Positions 22,400-33,439 of a stretch of DNA of 64,000 nucleotides are shown piece by piece (position 1 is the stretch's first letter; each line of letters starts with the position of its first letter). The notes beneath the pieces were generated by a model that did no database searches, was not told the origin of the DNA, and saw only the letters and a program-made list of their open reading frames with translations. A program made the translations under genes and the position numbers. This DNA comes from Micropterix aruncella. Lineage: Eukaryota; Arthropoda; Insecta; Lepidoptera; Micropterigidae. The stretch spans positions 27,252,414 through 27,316,413 of the forward strand of contig OX155961.1 of assembly GCA_944548615.1 (NCBI GenBank), in the 5' to 3' direction.

Positions 22400-23285
22400 A
22401 TATTAAGTAATTTTTACAATTATACCAAGTATACCTACCACATAACTTATTTATTTATTTATTTGCTAAATGTATACAACATACTTTATTTATATAAATA
22501 AACAATGTAAAATATCACTAGTACCTATAGCTATTTATACATTGCAAATCACGAAAAAAGATATATCACACATTTAAAACAAATTATTTTGAAAGAAAAA
22601 AAATAAGAGGAAAACACATAGTATGTAAACAACAACACAAAAAGCAAACAAACATATTCAAATTCATCAGTATAAGGTAGGGGGAGAGAGAAGGAAGAGG
22701 GAAGAAAAAAGGTATGGTTAAACTCGTACATGTTCACCTGCGCATATACATATATCTCGTAACTACAAAAGATATGTTTTAATAGTGTGTATCTTTTTAA
22801 TCATTATGTTAATAATTGTTCCTAAGTTTTATTCGACTGCGTGAAGAAAAGATGTCTTGACTAACGAAAATATAACATTTGAAGAGCTGTGTAACCGTAT
22901 CATAGCAGAATTTCTGAAGGGGCTTTTATTACATTTTAGTACATAAAGCAAACAAGAAACTCACGTACTTCGGGGGGTACTATCAGGGATATCCGCTCAG
23001 TTAAAGCTGGATAGCCTATTATACTATATAGAATGCCATAGAGGAAAGCCATGTTGGTTGCGGTCTGTCTATTATAGAGGTTTAAACTAAAAGTAATTAT
23101 CTCGTTCCTCGTATGTCTCGATATTCGTGAGCTCGCGGTAATTTAGATGCCTTTTGGCGCCCTCAACCTATTTGACGAAAGTGGCATATATGACAAAGTC
23201 ACATAATCACGTTAAATCAATTTAGCTACACCGGAAGTAGGTATTGCTAAGAAGTGGCTTATTTTATAATTAAAATAAACAAGTA
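22400..23285. other. No gene recognised
   Basis: AT-rich. A short (TTTA)n lies at 22448. Positions 22600-22730 are purine-rich and give only biased frames. Confidence 0.45.
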
Positions 23286-23289
23286 ACTA

Positions 23290-23690
23290 TATTTTAAAAA
23301 ATATAAAAACCCGACTGCTGTTACAGAAAATATAAAACTATTGTGTTGGTAAATAATTTTCAATACGGTTTTTCCTTAAATATTTGTGGTGTATGTATTT
23401 ATCCATATAGACAGATGTATATTTCCGCAAATTACTTAATCAGACATTTTATTTGACACTAAACACTATATATTTATGTAAATTTATTGACATTTGGTCA
23501 TTTAGATATCTACTTACTTGATGTTTGGACAGTTAAGGTACCTTATGCCACTCGAAATGACAACAATTCTAACAATAACACACGTTTTTCTAAATAGGTT
23601 CAAGCGTTTCGAAGTTATCGTGAAATAATGAAACCGAAAACATACATAGATGAACCCCGAACATATTACACTCGTTCATGTATAAATAAA
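23290..23690 (+). repeat. Dispersed repeat family C, copy 3 (most complete)
   Basis: It combines the 5' part seen at 12590 (CCGACTGCTGTTACAGAA) with the 3' part seen at 13265 and 58530 (AGGTTCAAGCGTTTCGAAG, ACATAGATGAACCCCGAACA). It therefore shows that those pieces belong to one repeat of roughly 400 bases. No coding and no terminal repeats that I can pair. Confidence 0.65.
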
Positions 23691-23699
23691 ATGTTACCT

Positions 23700-24300
23700 T
23701 GTGGGACATATGAGCGAGCATCGCGAATTGCAGAAACAACAATTCAGAATGGTATGGAGTACGAGTAGTCGCAATCGTGTGGTAATTGGCTAATCAAGGA
23801 CGAGCCGCAGGTGTGTCGGTGTCCGCTCGTAGCAGAACGTGACCGCGGGGTGTGTCCCGCTCGTGTCCCCGCCACGTAATACAACGCCTGGACATCTATT
23901 TGTCTTGGCGGTAATGGCAATGCTCTTGCGAAACCATCCGCACAACGAGATATTTATCAAAGACTCGCACCCAGACACGTTCCAGCCCATCGAGCCATGG
24001 GAACGTGCATACCGCCAATATGTCAGCTTTTATTTTTGTTTGCTTGCTGGAAAATTGGCGGTATCGTGCGATCAACGAGTAGAATGATCAAGCGTGAAAA
24101 GAGGCAGTCATAATGGTATAGCCAAGTTATCGTACATGCAGTTTTGTAAGATAGACGTTCAATTGGAGGTTGGAAAATTAATCTTTTTTTTCAGGTGTTG
24201 TATCTTCTTGGAGGTTGATTCAAAATATCAGATGATTGCATAAGGTCGTGTTCAATTTAAAGGTAGACTTCAACACGTTTCAAATTTCAAAGATAGGAGT
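23700..24300. other. No gene assigned; GC-richer centre
   Basis: Positions 23740-24090 are GC-richer with a TGTGTC[GC]GTGTCC-type patch and overlapping 66-82-codon frames on both strands. No family recognised. Confidence 0.35.
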
Positions 24301-24305
24301 TTTAT

Positions 24306-24520
24306 TAAACGACTTCAAAAAAATGAGGAGGTTATCAATCCGGTTTGTATTTTTAATGTTTGTTACCTCAGAACTCCGTCATTTATGAACCGATTTCGAT
24401 AATTCTTTTTATATTTGAAAGGATATACTTCAAGATTGGTCCGATTGTTATCAAAATCCTGTCCTATGCTAGGGTCCATGAGGAATTGAGGAAACTCCTC
24501 GCGTCCGTAGCCCCGTTGAC
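24306..24520 (+). repeat. Probable terminal piece of a common lepidopteran repeat
   Basis: It starts AAACGACTTCAAAAAAATGA and passes through TCAGAACTCCGTCATTTATG and AACCGATTTCGATAATTC. From memory, AACCGACTTCAAAAAAGGAG starts and lines like AACCGATTTCGA mark an abundant repeat in moths, with the inverse at the other end. There is no second copy of this part in the window, so the call is weak. Confidence 0.4.
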
Positions 24521-24664
24521 ACCGGTTCTCCTCGTTGTTACCAAAGTTAGTTCAGTTCCAGTGACAATGTATAAGGTTCTCTCGCCCCACAATGCCTGCA
24601 ATAGAGAAGTCGTGAAAACACCTCTGGGGGGTCGCAAGCTATCTAAAAATAGAAATCGAAAATA

Positions 24665-25063
24665 CAGTAGAACTCAAATTATCCGAATCAATTGGGACCG
24701 GACCCCATTCGGATAATCGAAAATTCGGATAGTTAGTTTTATTCCGAAAAAAGGGTCTATTTTAATTAATTATTGTATATAATGTTTAAATTGGGAGAAA
24801 AAACTATTTAATATCAAAATTTATTATCAATATTAAAATTATATCAATATCAATTAACTGTAAAGGCTGCACTATTACATATTAGGCGTACTTAGAAAGT
24901 GCTGTACATTAGTATATACATCATCCCCAAGGACAATACCGCGTATAGGATAGAATCATTATTTTTTGAATCGCAGTATGTTTCCGTCGTAATTGTTTTT
25001 CGTTTTAATTTCGGATAATCAGCGATTGGGATAGTCGGAGTTCGGATAATTGGAGTTCTACAG
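24665..25063. mobile_element. pogo/Tigger-like MITE with 23-bp TIRs and TA target
   Basis: The left end CAGTAGAACTCAAATTATCC is mirrored by the right end, CTGTAGAACTCCAATTATCC on the other strand; both continue GAA. TA flanks each side (24663-24664, 25064-25065). Additional ATTCGGATA words lie next to both ends, suggesting multiple binding sites. TA duplication with CAGTAGAAC-type ends fits the Tc1/mariner superfamily, closest to pogo or Tigger. The 399 bp hold no transposase. Confidence 0.85.
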
Positions 25064-25269
25064 TATTACAAAAGCTTTTTTTAAATGATATGCAAATGTT
25101 TACAGATTCGGAAGAGAAACATATTTATTAGGTGTTTTGCTGTTGCTTTGCAAAACTTTTTATTGATCTAAAATGGAAACAGTTAGGTACAGCTTCGACA
25201 GTGAATAACAGTTAAAATTAATGTGTTTGTCGCTATTGTTTTTACAAAAACATTATTTATTGAATAGGA

Positions 25270-25760
25270 GAATTTCCACCCTTTGGGAGGCCACGGTCTT
25301 CAACTTCGATCAAGCCGGGATAACACATTCGCCATTCCGATACATCATTCTTCTGTTTACACGCACACTTTTACAGTCCATTCTGCTCGTTTATGGAATC
25401 AGTTCCCTCACTATATCAGGCATGCACCTTATTTGCATACTTTCAAAAGTTGTTGAAGAAACATTCATTTTTACACAGACACTAACTAAATACTTTACCT
25501 TGACCTCTCCTTTATCCTTCCCTGGGCAACCTTAGGATAAGTTACTGACACATATTTGTATAATTTTATTTTAAATTTAACTTTACTACTTCTTTGTGTA
25601 TTGTAAGGTGATAATTAGGAATTATTTTATCAAATGGTTGACTGTAAGATATCGTCCATTTGTGCATAAATTGCCTTTTTTATAAAACCAGTGTAATATT
25701 CATTGAGTTATGTTTTTATAGCACAATAAAGTTTTTCTATTCTATTCAATTGAATGCTTA
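25270..25760 (+). pseudogene. LINE C-terminal relic and 3' end
   Basis: One frame reads HSDTSFFCLHAHFYSPFCSF then MESVPSLYQACTLFAYFQKL. This resembles the RTSR..NSFF.R....WN.LP.......LF.F...L block at the end of LINE proteins. The 3' end has AATAAAG and TTTTTCTATTCTATTC near 25725-25745. It is heavily decayed. Confidence 0.45.
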
Positions 25761-25790
25761 CAGTTACAGCTGTGGAAGGTAAAACAGTCT

Positions 25791-25851
25791 GGGGGGGGGG
25801 GGGGGGGGGTCGCGTAAGAGTTATTTTTATTTAACAAACGGGGGGGGGGGG
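25791..25851 (+). repeat. Two guanine homopolymers, about 19 and 12 bases
   Basis: G runs at 25791-25809 and 25840-25851 are separated by 30 ordinary bases. Runs of this length are prone to assembly error and could fold as G-quadruplex. Confidence 0.9.
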
Positions 25852-25859
25852 CGATCTTC

Positions 25860-27485
25860 AGCGACTATCCAATGTTATGTGCACTGATAAACAACTATGT
25901 GTAAAGTTTTTAAAGCAACAAATTTGAGTTAATTTGTATCATCCAATGCCTAAAAACTAAATTCTCTGCAAAAATTTCGACATAAAAACACACGTCATTT
26001 CTAATCTTATGCCCTGGAATTGATTACGTCACTTCGGCCTGCCAATTTATCTGCCATCAAAGGACGCGTCCACCAAGTCCGTATCTGGCCTGGGACAAGT
26101 GACAGGCGCTTCGTCGACTGGACGCAATTGAATCAAGCGACGGACAAGAATCGTGACTCCACTGAACCAATACACAATACAAGTGAAGACGGATGTGACG
26201 CAGCGACCCTATTACACCGCACGAAAACAAAAGACCCACAACGAAAACAAAAAAACGCAGTAGGCGTTATTCAGTTATTTGATGCATTAGTCAATAATGA
26301 CAGTTGAGAAGAACAGTTACTACTCGATCAGCGATTGACAAGTGAAGGTTGCTTCGTGCACGCTTAAGAACGAAACAAAATGAATCAATATTCATCTTTA
26401 GGTCGTGGAGTCAATGCTAGAAGCGATAAAACATAAGATACCCGTATTTTCTGTCAGTGTTTACTCCCTCCGATGTTATCTATCACAGCTAATTTCGGCC
26501 TTGCACTACAGTAATCGCATTATAAAAAAGGTTGTTAGTACATAGTATGCTAATGCATACTACAATGCAGAACCTCATTTAAGCAGTAAATATAAACGAC
26601 ATTTCTATATAAAAAAGGGTTTTTATGCAAATAGGACGTATAGGACAAATGGAATCTCACCACGTATTCTCAAAGTTTTATCATAAAGGGGGCACAAAAC
26701 GGGCTTCTTGAGAAAAAGTTATTATTATTTTTATTATGGATAACCTACAGCAACTTCTGTTGTACCCTGATAAGCTTGAAATAATGCTTTTACATAACAT
26801 TTAGTAAACATTTGCAAAACGATAAATACAAAAAAAAATACATGGCAAATTACCAAACTTTCAAAAATTCCCGCTTTGGTCGAAGGTGAGAGGAGAAGAG
26901 GGGGCTTAAGTAGGCACGTGTTTTTTTTATCCAAAGTTGATTTTTGAACACGTGTGCAGTGTGTGTCATGTCTATGCAAGGGGAATTCCCGTGGCGTCTA
27001 GAAATATTTCTCCCTGCATTCAGAAGGGGCGAAGGCTACATATCTTTTTATATATTTTATTTCAAACCAGTTGATAGGAATTCCTACACTTGGTTATGTC
27101 AGAAACTAACAAAAATAACAAGTATAATATTTAAATATATACCTATTAAGGTATAAGTTATGAACGTCGGTATTGCAAGGTATGAAGGTTGAACATCCAA
27201 GCGCAGATTTTCTAGGTTATATAGAGGAAACAACGTTTTCCAATATGTTCAATCAAAATTCTTACATAATTTTGTAGAATTTTCATGTGAACAATAGTAC
27301 TAAATAATCTAACAAATATTGGATAATTTTACAAATTATCATACGGGAAGATATTTTAAAGAAAAAACACAAATACAAACAAATCAGTAATAATAATAAT
27401 AGTCAATTGCCAATAGTTAGACGAAAAAAAAAAACGCAATCGTAAAATAGCCAATAATAGAAAGAATAAGGAATAATAATAGTCA
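25860..27485. other. No gene recognised
   Basis: A 95-codon plus-strand frame at 26020-26307 (MITSLRPANLSAIKGRVHQV...) has a fairly protein-like composition, but I do not recognise it and it has no paralogue here. Elsewhere the sequence is AT-rich, with A runs around 26830 and 27425. Confidence 0.35.
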
Positions 27486-27491
27486 AGTAGA

Positions 27492-28043
27492 TCAATAGAG
27501 CTGCGAAAAAATGATATTGTCGAAATCCTCAATTCTATAAATGGGGTTTTTAATCAAAATACCCTGTACCTTTTTCTTAAAGTGAACCTCCCCAAGGCCC
27601 CTGATGTGTAATGGAAGTTTGTTGTAGAATAAGTAAGATTGGCAGAGAAAGCTATTCCGAACCTTACTCAGTCGCACCTTAAAATGACGCAAGTCCTCTT
27701 TATTTCGCGTATTATGCGAATGAATATTTGAGTTAGTTGAAGTAGTCTCGATATTTTTTCTCGTATACATGATGTTTTGGTATATATACGCAGCGTACAA
27801 AGTCATGATACCAGATTCGATAACGGAGCGGATACGAATAAACCCAAACGGCCGAACGTCAAGCGACTGTCGGTATTTATGTAGCTGATTCGGTATGCGA
27901 GTAATTGATATTGGTTTTTTTGTTACCCAATACTCTTTTAAAAGTATAATTATTAGTTGAGATGGTAAAAGATTCTTTCGCGGAAGGCAAAGATCGACGT
28001 GCAAAGCTGTAGTAAGATTAGATAGTAAAATTATCTGTGACAA
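27492..28043 (-). pseudogene. LINE C-terminal fragment, family K relative (183 codons)
   Basis: The open frame reads SVIESGIMTLYAAYIYQNIM, then NIHSHNTRNKEDLRHFKVRL, SKVRNSFLCQSYLFYNKLPL and FKKKVQGILIKNPIYRIEDF. The order (Y..NI.YT..N, HSHNTR, RL.KV..S, .LFYNKLP, FKKKV...L) parallels the family K pieces at 8240 and 10480 and is the domain downstream of the RT. It is unbroken for 183 codons, so it is younger than the other K copies, but it lacks the palm domain and catalytic residues and is 5'-truncated. The first ~60 residues show no clear counterpart. Confidence 0.75.
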
Positions 28044-28150
28044 GGATTGAAGGTTTGTGTACAGTCTGTTCTGTACGTTCTCTACTCTGGTTGTAAGTAT
28101 TCTATATTAATATCACATATAATGATAAGTTATTAGCAAATAGGTAATCG

Positions 28151-28390
28151 GCCCGGTGGCATAGTGGTTAGGATGCTTGACATTTTAATGTTCTGGGTTG
28201 ATTCCTGTCTGGGTCATTATTTTCCGTTGGGATAAAATTAACGGAATTGCATTTTAATTCTGTCGATCGAGAACAATAACAAGACATACACTTATACACA
28301 TGTTACACGCACACATACATATAAACTCCTAATAGTAGGGATGGTTGTAAGAGATTGTCGTATAATAATAAACCCGCCCATTGTGAAATT
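28151..28390 (+). mobile_element. tRNA-derived SINE
   Basis: It begins GCCCGGTGGCATAGTGGTTA. TGGCATAGTGG (28157-28167) fits the RNA polymerase III A box and GGTTGATTCC (28196-28205) the B box, spaced as in a tRNA. After the tRNA-like 75 bases comes an unrelated body and a TAATAATAA tail near 28370. It does not keep a full acceptor stem, so it is a SINE and not a tRNA gene. Confidence 0.8.
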
Positions 28391-28399
28391 TCGCAATAA

Positions 28400-29515
28400 A
28401 GAGTAGAAACAAATTTATTTGAGGGTTCTCATTTCCCGAACACTAAAAATTCCATTTAGTATATATTTTTTGTCAGTTTTTTAAAATAAATTATCTCAAT
28501 GTCATGTGTGAGGGGCGTCAAAGTTCATAGATCCGGGGCTGCAAAGCGGTCCGTATGAAAAATCGGCTATTACCTACATACATGGGTAAGGACCTAATCA
28601 TATAAAGTGGAATCGCTGGTGTAATACGCCCCGTAGAAGGGAAGAATCGTAGCGGCTCGTCGTCGTTGGTGGAATTCAATAGAAGCGTTCCTTCTGGGTG
28701 CGATCGACATTCAATCTAGCCGAAGAACGTGGCACTCTCCACGTTGATTGTTTTAGTGAAGCGCCACTCCGCATTAGAAAGGGACAGAGCGCTGCCGTCG
28801 TCGACTGAAACGACCTTCATTTATTTCGTCTCCACCTAACTACAGCGGATGGTCATCACATTGGGACTACCATGCAATTTCAGTAATAGTTGACATTTTT
28901 CAATATTTAAAAGCTTTTAAACTGCATACATTTCTGATGTTTAATAATTAAATTTCATTTCTGATAATAATTTTATTAAAATAAAAAAACATTTTTTTCC
29001 TATTTACCATTTAAGTGTTATTATCGTGAGCCACGTTTTTATTCGAGTAGATACATATTCATTTCAAAATAATATTATTTTGATGATTTAAAAATATTTG
29101 ATAACTAAAAAAAAATGAGGTCAAACTATGCAACTTATTGATCAATGAATACCAAAATTACTAAATAATAATGAAGTACTAATTAAAAAAAATAAATATC
29201 AAATATTTACTAGAATAATGCGAGGCATTATTAAAGACTCTTGAATGAACATATTTGTATACATGTATTTTATGCAAATTTACGGCTATATTGTATTGTA
29301 TTTCATTACATTCCTAATACACCTCTATATTATATCAAAAATGAGCATTACAAATTGTCATTTTCTTTTATAAATTGTTATCAAGGCACATGTAAATTTG
29401 AATTTTCATAATATATTGTTGATTTGAATTATCATATTATAATGTAAATACTCAATTGTAATAATATATTACATATTTTTAATATAAATTCTTAAGTATA
29501 TGCGTTTATCGTATC
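28400..29515. other. No gene recognised
   Basis: Positions 28600-28860 are GC-richer without an open frame of note. 28900-29515 is very AT-rich. Confidence 0.5.
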
Positions 29516-29523
29516 TATGTATG

Positions 29524-29986
29524 TATTATTCTAGTATGTAAGGATATGTTATGAATATTTCAACAAAAACACCTTCTGTTTTATTTGGTCTCTTCAAGAT
29601 TTTAAATTTTAGAATAAAGATACTAACTTCATCCTCGTAATTATTAAATTTAAATTTCCATTGAAATATGAAGTTAAAAAAATCTAAATCAAAGATATCA
29701 TGCCCTTTCGGCAGGCAATATACAACTTCTGTTGGTACCACCTCGATACAGGTTATTCCTAGTGAGGTGGTATATTGCCATCCGAAAGAGCATGATATAT
29801 CCGCTCTTAGGTTTTTATTTTATTTTTAATTTTTTTTCTAACATGGTATTTACATTTAATAAGTACAAGGATGGAGTTAGTTACTTTATTCTAACATTTA
29901 AGACAACAAATTTAAGACACCAAATTAAACGGAAGGTATTTAAGTTCAAATTTTCGTAAATAAATATTCTTACATACTAATATAAT
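29524..29986. repeat. Large diverged hairpin: two ~220-bp inverted arms
   Basis: The left arm (29524-29743) read in reverse complement follows the right arm (29764-29986) in order: GAGGTGGT, ATATTGCC, CCGAAAG[GA]GCATGATAT, TTTAATAA, AGGATG[AG]AGTTAGT, CTTTATTCTAA, ACCAAAT[AT]AAAC and GAAGGT[GA]TTT, ending TTACATACTA. A ~20-base loop separates them, and the left arm has one extra ~15-base insert. Matching is strong in blocks and weak between. The frames read along the arms (71 and 75 codons) are an effect of the duplication; their differences are mostly amino-acid changing. Confidence 0.75.
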
Positions 29987-30416
29987 ACATACATATATTA
30001 GTGTGTAAGAATATATATCTCCGTATTTTTCTGTAACGTAATCAGCCTATATAAAGAATGTGATAAATAGCACCAAATAATTGAATATTATTTTTGTTGT
30101 CATTGGTTATATTTTTGGATGTTTTAATCAATCAGTTTCAAAAGTTTTCTTACTCCAACGAGGTGGATGGAAACAGAAACCAATTCATCCACCACCCGGG
30201 CAATTATAACGACTATGGTCGTCTTTTCTGCCCGAGCTTAATATGTATGTATTTTAAATCTATTTTAATATATCAAAAGAATCAGCGGTTTATATCCCCA
30301 TTCAGTCCTCCAAGAAGTCATTTATTAGTTCGTTTTATGAATACAAAATATTATTTTTAACATTTCTACAATTTACATTTATACACATACTTTTATTTAT
30401 ATTACATTTCATTACA

Positions 30417-30954
30417 ACTTGCGGTATCAACTACAACGGGCGAGTCCGTCACCACAGGACGTTTTAACGATTTTCTCGTTCTATCGCCCTGTAGTGAACG
30501 TAGAAGACTTTGGACAGGACAAATCCAACGTCCAGCTACGTCACAACCCGCAAGAAGCCAACGCCTTACCGCGAGATAGCCAGTGTTACCTCGCGGGCCG
30601 ACCCTCGCGCCCTTGCTTCCAATTGTGACCAGATTTCTCCGGTCTCTCGATTGGTTCCGAGTTCGAGGTCGCTTGCGCGGTCCTCTCCCTTACGAAGCGG
30701 TGAAACGGTGTGCACCGAATCTGTCGCGGACCAAGGCGTCCTTTGCCCGACTCTGAACCGGGATCGGATGGCCAATGGTCATTTCAAGAGCAGTCGCCGT
30801 AAGGTAGGCAACCACCCCCGCTCTATAGGAAACAATACAGTTCCCAGACTCCCCCGACTGTTAGTCGGAGAGCACAATCGATTGGCTTGCGCCGCTCGGT
30901 GCGCAGACCGTCCAGGAGCGCCAGAGGTTTGATTCCCAGGGAAGACTGGTTGAC
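30417..30954 (+). repeat. Family A, copy A1
   Basis: Closely matches 62276-62800 (for example GATTGGTTCCGAGTTCGAGG, GCGGTCCTCTCCCTTACGAA, CGCTCTATAGGAAACAATAC). It ends at GACTGGTTGAC, well short of the full 3' end. A 13-base word, ACATTTCATTACA, is present just before (30404-30416) and just after (30955-30967). Part of that word may be element sequence, because ATTACAACTT also precedes the copy at 62240. Confidence 0.8.
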
Positions 30955-30989
30955 ACATTTCATTACAGTTACATTACATATAACATTAA

Positions 30990-31245
30990 AAAAATATTTT
31001 AATTTTTGACGGGTGGTAGTGCATAAATGAAATAAAATAGCATTCGCAAACAGCGGCAAGAAGGAAGTGGGAACAGAGCGAGCCTGGTGCGGTGGCATGG
31101 ACACAACCGTTAGGGATAGAACAATGACAAAGTATAATTTAAAAGCTGCACCGGCGTTTAAACCCGGCACTCGCACCCAGAGGGGGAGCGCCCTGAATTC
31201 TCAGTTCTTCTAGCCGCGACGCCCAGTGCGCCACGGAGATACTAA
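30990..31245 (-). mobile_element. Possible SINE or LINE-derived insert
   Basis: On the minus strand TGGCGCACTGGGCG and, about 70 bases on, GGGTTTAAACGCC resemble loose A and B boxes, and TCTGGGTGCGAGTGCCGGG is SINE-like. The spacing is longer than in a tRNA. Further along, LPLFANAI in one frame resembles LPLFAENS in the LINE fragment at 9732. The origin is uncertain. Confidence 0.35.
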
Positions 31246-31294
31246 ACGCCTCAAAGCTCTCCTTGCTACTGACTAGGACAGTTTTAATCAATCA

Positions 31295-31661
31295 ACTAGA
31301 GCTGTCGACTACAACGGGCGAACACGTCACATCAGGATTTTTTAACGATATTGATCGTTTTCCTGTGAGGTGAGCGCAGAAGACTTAGGGCAAAAACAGT
31401 CCACCGTAAAGTTTCACCACATGCCCATAAGAAGCTAACGCCTTACCGCGAGATAGCCAAGTAGTCAACCTGCTGGTCGACACTCGCGCCCTTACTTCCA
31501 GTTGCAACAAGATTATTCCAGTCTCCCGACTGGTTACGGGTCCTACCCGGGCTCGCGCTTCATACGTCGAGGCCGCCGGTAGGTGTTGACCCGTGAGTTT
31601 GACCGACCCTGAACATATGGGTCTTAGTGACCAACTGCAACATGGCCCATTAGCTCCTAAT
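31295..31661 (+). repeat. Family A, copy A2, internally deleted
   Basis: It has the 5' end (GTCGACTACAACGGGCGAAC) and the 3' end (GTGTTGACCCGTGAGTTTGA, GGCCCATTAGCTCC) but lacks about 290 internal bases. The join falls at GACTGGTTAC, where two separate places in the full repeat both read GA[CT]TGGTT. It is flanked by GTTTT[AT]ATCAATCA on both sides (31281-31294, 31662-31675), a good target duplication. Confidence 0.8.
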
Positions 31662-31859
31662 GTTTTTATCAATCAGTAGTTTGTAACAAATACATTCATT
31701 ATCAGTGTTATTATAGGTGGCCAAATAAATTGCTTTTACTTTCGACGGCAATGCTATCAGCGCCCCCTGCAGGTCGGCGGCGTAGAAAGTTCGCCAAAAC
31801 GTATTATGGCATTAAGCAATCTAATAGCAATCTAATACCAAAGAAATCTAATAATATTT

Positions 31860-32325
31860 GATCGAGGCAATCTAATCTTATAATCTAATAATATCTTGAA
31901 TAATACTCGTAATATACCGTAATATACCTTTCGAGTTTCTGCAGTACAGGGACCGTCCGCAGTATATGTACAAAACAACAACACATTACAGCGTTGCAAG
32001 TAATGTTTCGATGACATCGTACAGCAGTATAAAAAAAAACTATTTTCACATATTTCAAGATTTTAAAAAAATGTACGATGCACCATCGTAGATCTTACAA
32101 CTGCTAAAATATCTTCCGTTTGTACATAACGTCCGTAAATGGTAGATATTCCGTTCGTGCATGTTACAACTGTTAAAATAGTCTTTCAAATACGATTCCA
32201 ATAGTAGATTTTTCTACGCTGGCACAACCTCACTGGCTCGCTCACCCTCTGGTGGCAGAAATTAGAATCTTCCAACTTCCAATCTTCATTTAAATTGCAA
32301 TTTATATGAAAAAGTATAAATTTTC
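31860..32325. other. No gene seen
   Basis: AT-rich. Two diverged ~70-base units around 32085-32215 share GTAGAT..T...CAACT and a ...TAAAATA.T pattern and may be an old tandem pair. Confidence 0.35.
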
Positions 32326-32331
32326 GATTAA

Positions 32332-32766
32332 ACCCCTCAAGACAGTAACGTCCCGAATCGGGTACGATGTATTGTAGTCAATGCTCAGTAACGTCCCAAA
32401 ACGGACACGAGCGCGGCGCGACAAACCGCGCTCTCAACGAACTGAATTTTCACCAAAATCACAGTGCAACCACCCCCTGTTAGATATGTGTGAGAAAGAC
32501 GGATAAATTCTGTATTGTACGATTATTCAGTCGTGCTTCTCGCAGTCTAGAATCCCTAATATAACATAATTGCTTGTATTCTGGGGGCACTTAGTCGAGT
32601 GCTGCCATTGCTCGGATCTGTGCTTCTCTTCGGATATTATGTAGCTTCTTTTCGGATATATGTATGAAAATAAATAAAACGAACTAATATATTTGGTAAA
32701 GCATGTAATAATGTACACAAATGTATTTACAATTTCTGTATAGGGTTTCGTAGTTTGAGATTAAAC
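32332..32766. mobile_element. TTAA-type (piggyBac-like) element, family P, copy 1 (one end)
   Basis: It begins after TTAA (32328-32331) with ACCCCTCAAGACAG. CAGTAACGTCCC[GA]A[AT] occurs twice in the first 65 bases as subterminal direct repeats. About 430 bases match 41715-42152 in inverted orientation, including GAGAAAGACGGATAAATTCT and GGATTCTAGACTGTGAGAAG (as complement). Similarity stops near 32766, so the other end is lost or replaced. Confidence 0.75.
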
Positions 32767-32873
32767 GTCGATTAATTTGATCTCCAAACCTTAATCCACT
32801 TAGGTGCCGATTAAGGTGTGGAGAAACATAAGACAACGAGAGTATACAATTAGTTTTTCCCAACCTTAACAAT

Positions 32874-33430
32874 CTTTCTTCTTCTTCTTAAGGTGCCATC
32901 TCCTATCGGAGGTCATCGGTCAATATGGCCACTTGGGCCCTTGATGTTTCGGTGCTGAACAACTCGGTGGTGCTTGAGTTGAACCATTCAATGAGGTTTT
33001 GCAGCCGGTGGGTTTTTCTTCGGCCAAGTATTCATCGGCCTTTTATCTTGCCTTGGAGGATTAATTGGAGAAGGTGTTATTTATTACCATGCATTATGTG
33101 GCCCATGTATTTTAATTTTATTCTCTTTATGGTCTTCAGTGATTCAAATCCTTTGTGCATTCTTGCAGTACCGTCTTATTTGTAACTCTATCCGTCCAAG
33201 ATATTTTCAGTATTCTGATGTACATCCACATTTCGAAAGCTTCTAACCTTTCGCACAGTCTGAGTTAAAGTCCACGCTTCTACTCCGTACAGGATTACTG
33301 AAAATATGTAACACCGCAGGAGACGACACCTTTTTGGATTTTGAGATTACGGTTGCAGAAGAGTTGGATCATTTTGATGAACGCAGCTCTAACTTGTTCG
33401 ATGAGACATCTGACTTCTACACTATAGTCT
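32874..33430 (-). pseudogene. RTE-type LINE C-terminal remnant
   Basis: Following the minus strand with frame changes: IEQVRAAFIKM, then SVILYGVEAWTLTQT, FEMWMYIRILKISWTDRVTN, IKLKYMGHIMHGN, LLQLILQGKIKGR and LQNLIEWFNSSTTELFSTET, ending in the tail AAGAAGAAGAAG at 32874-32888. The YG.E.WTLT...F..W..RR.L...W.DR.TN...L....GH...G.. order is the hallmark of RTE-like C-termini. Stops and shifts are frequent and the RT core is absent. A 61-codon and an 86-codon plus-strand frame over it are shadows. Confidence 0.8.
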
Positions 33431-33439
33431 TATTGATCA

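Larger units (their letters stand above)
29995..31850 (+). repeat. Dispersed repeat family B, copy 1, split by nested insertions
   Basis: The left piece (about 29995-30134: ATCTCCGTATT, CTGTAACGTAATCA, GTCATTGGTTA) and the right piece (31662-31850: CCAAATAAATTG, CAATGCTATCAGCGCC, GCCAAAACGTA) correspond to 34470-34570 and 35239-35420. Between them lie copies of family A and other DNA. The junction word GTTTT[AT]ATCAATCA occurs three times (30121, 31281, 31662), as expected if insertions duplicated their target twice. Confidence 0.7.

Noticed and set aside
28151..28225. A functional tRNA gene
   Set aside because: A and B boxes are present but there is no pairing acceptor stem and a SINE body follows.
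30510..30932. 140-codon plus-strand frame and its minus-strand partners
   Set aside because: They lie inside repeat family A; the equivalent frames are broken or shifted in other copies.
30404..30967. ACATTTCATTACA on both sides of family A copy A1 as a firm target duplication
   Set aside because: Only tentative: ATTACAACTT also precedes copy A8, so part of the word may be element sequence.
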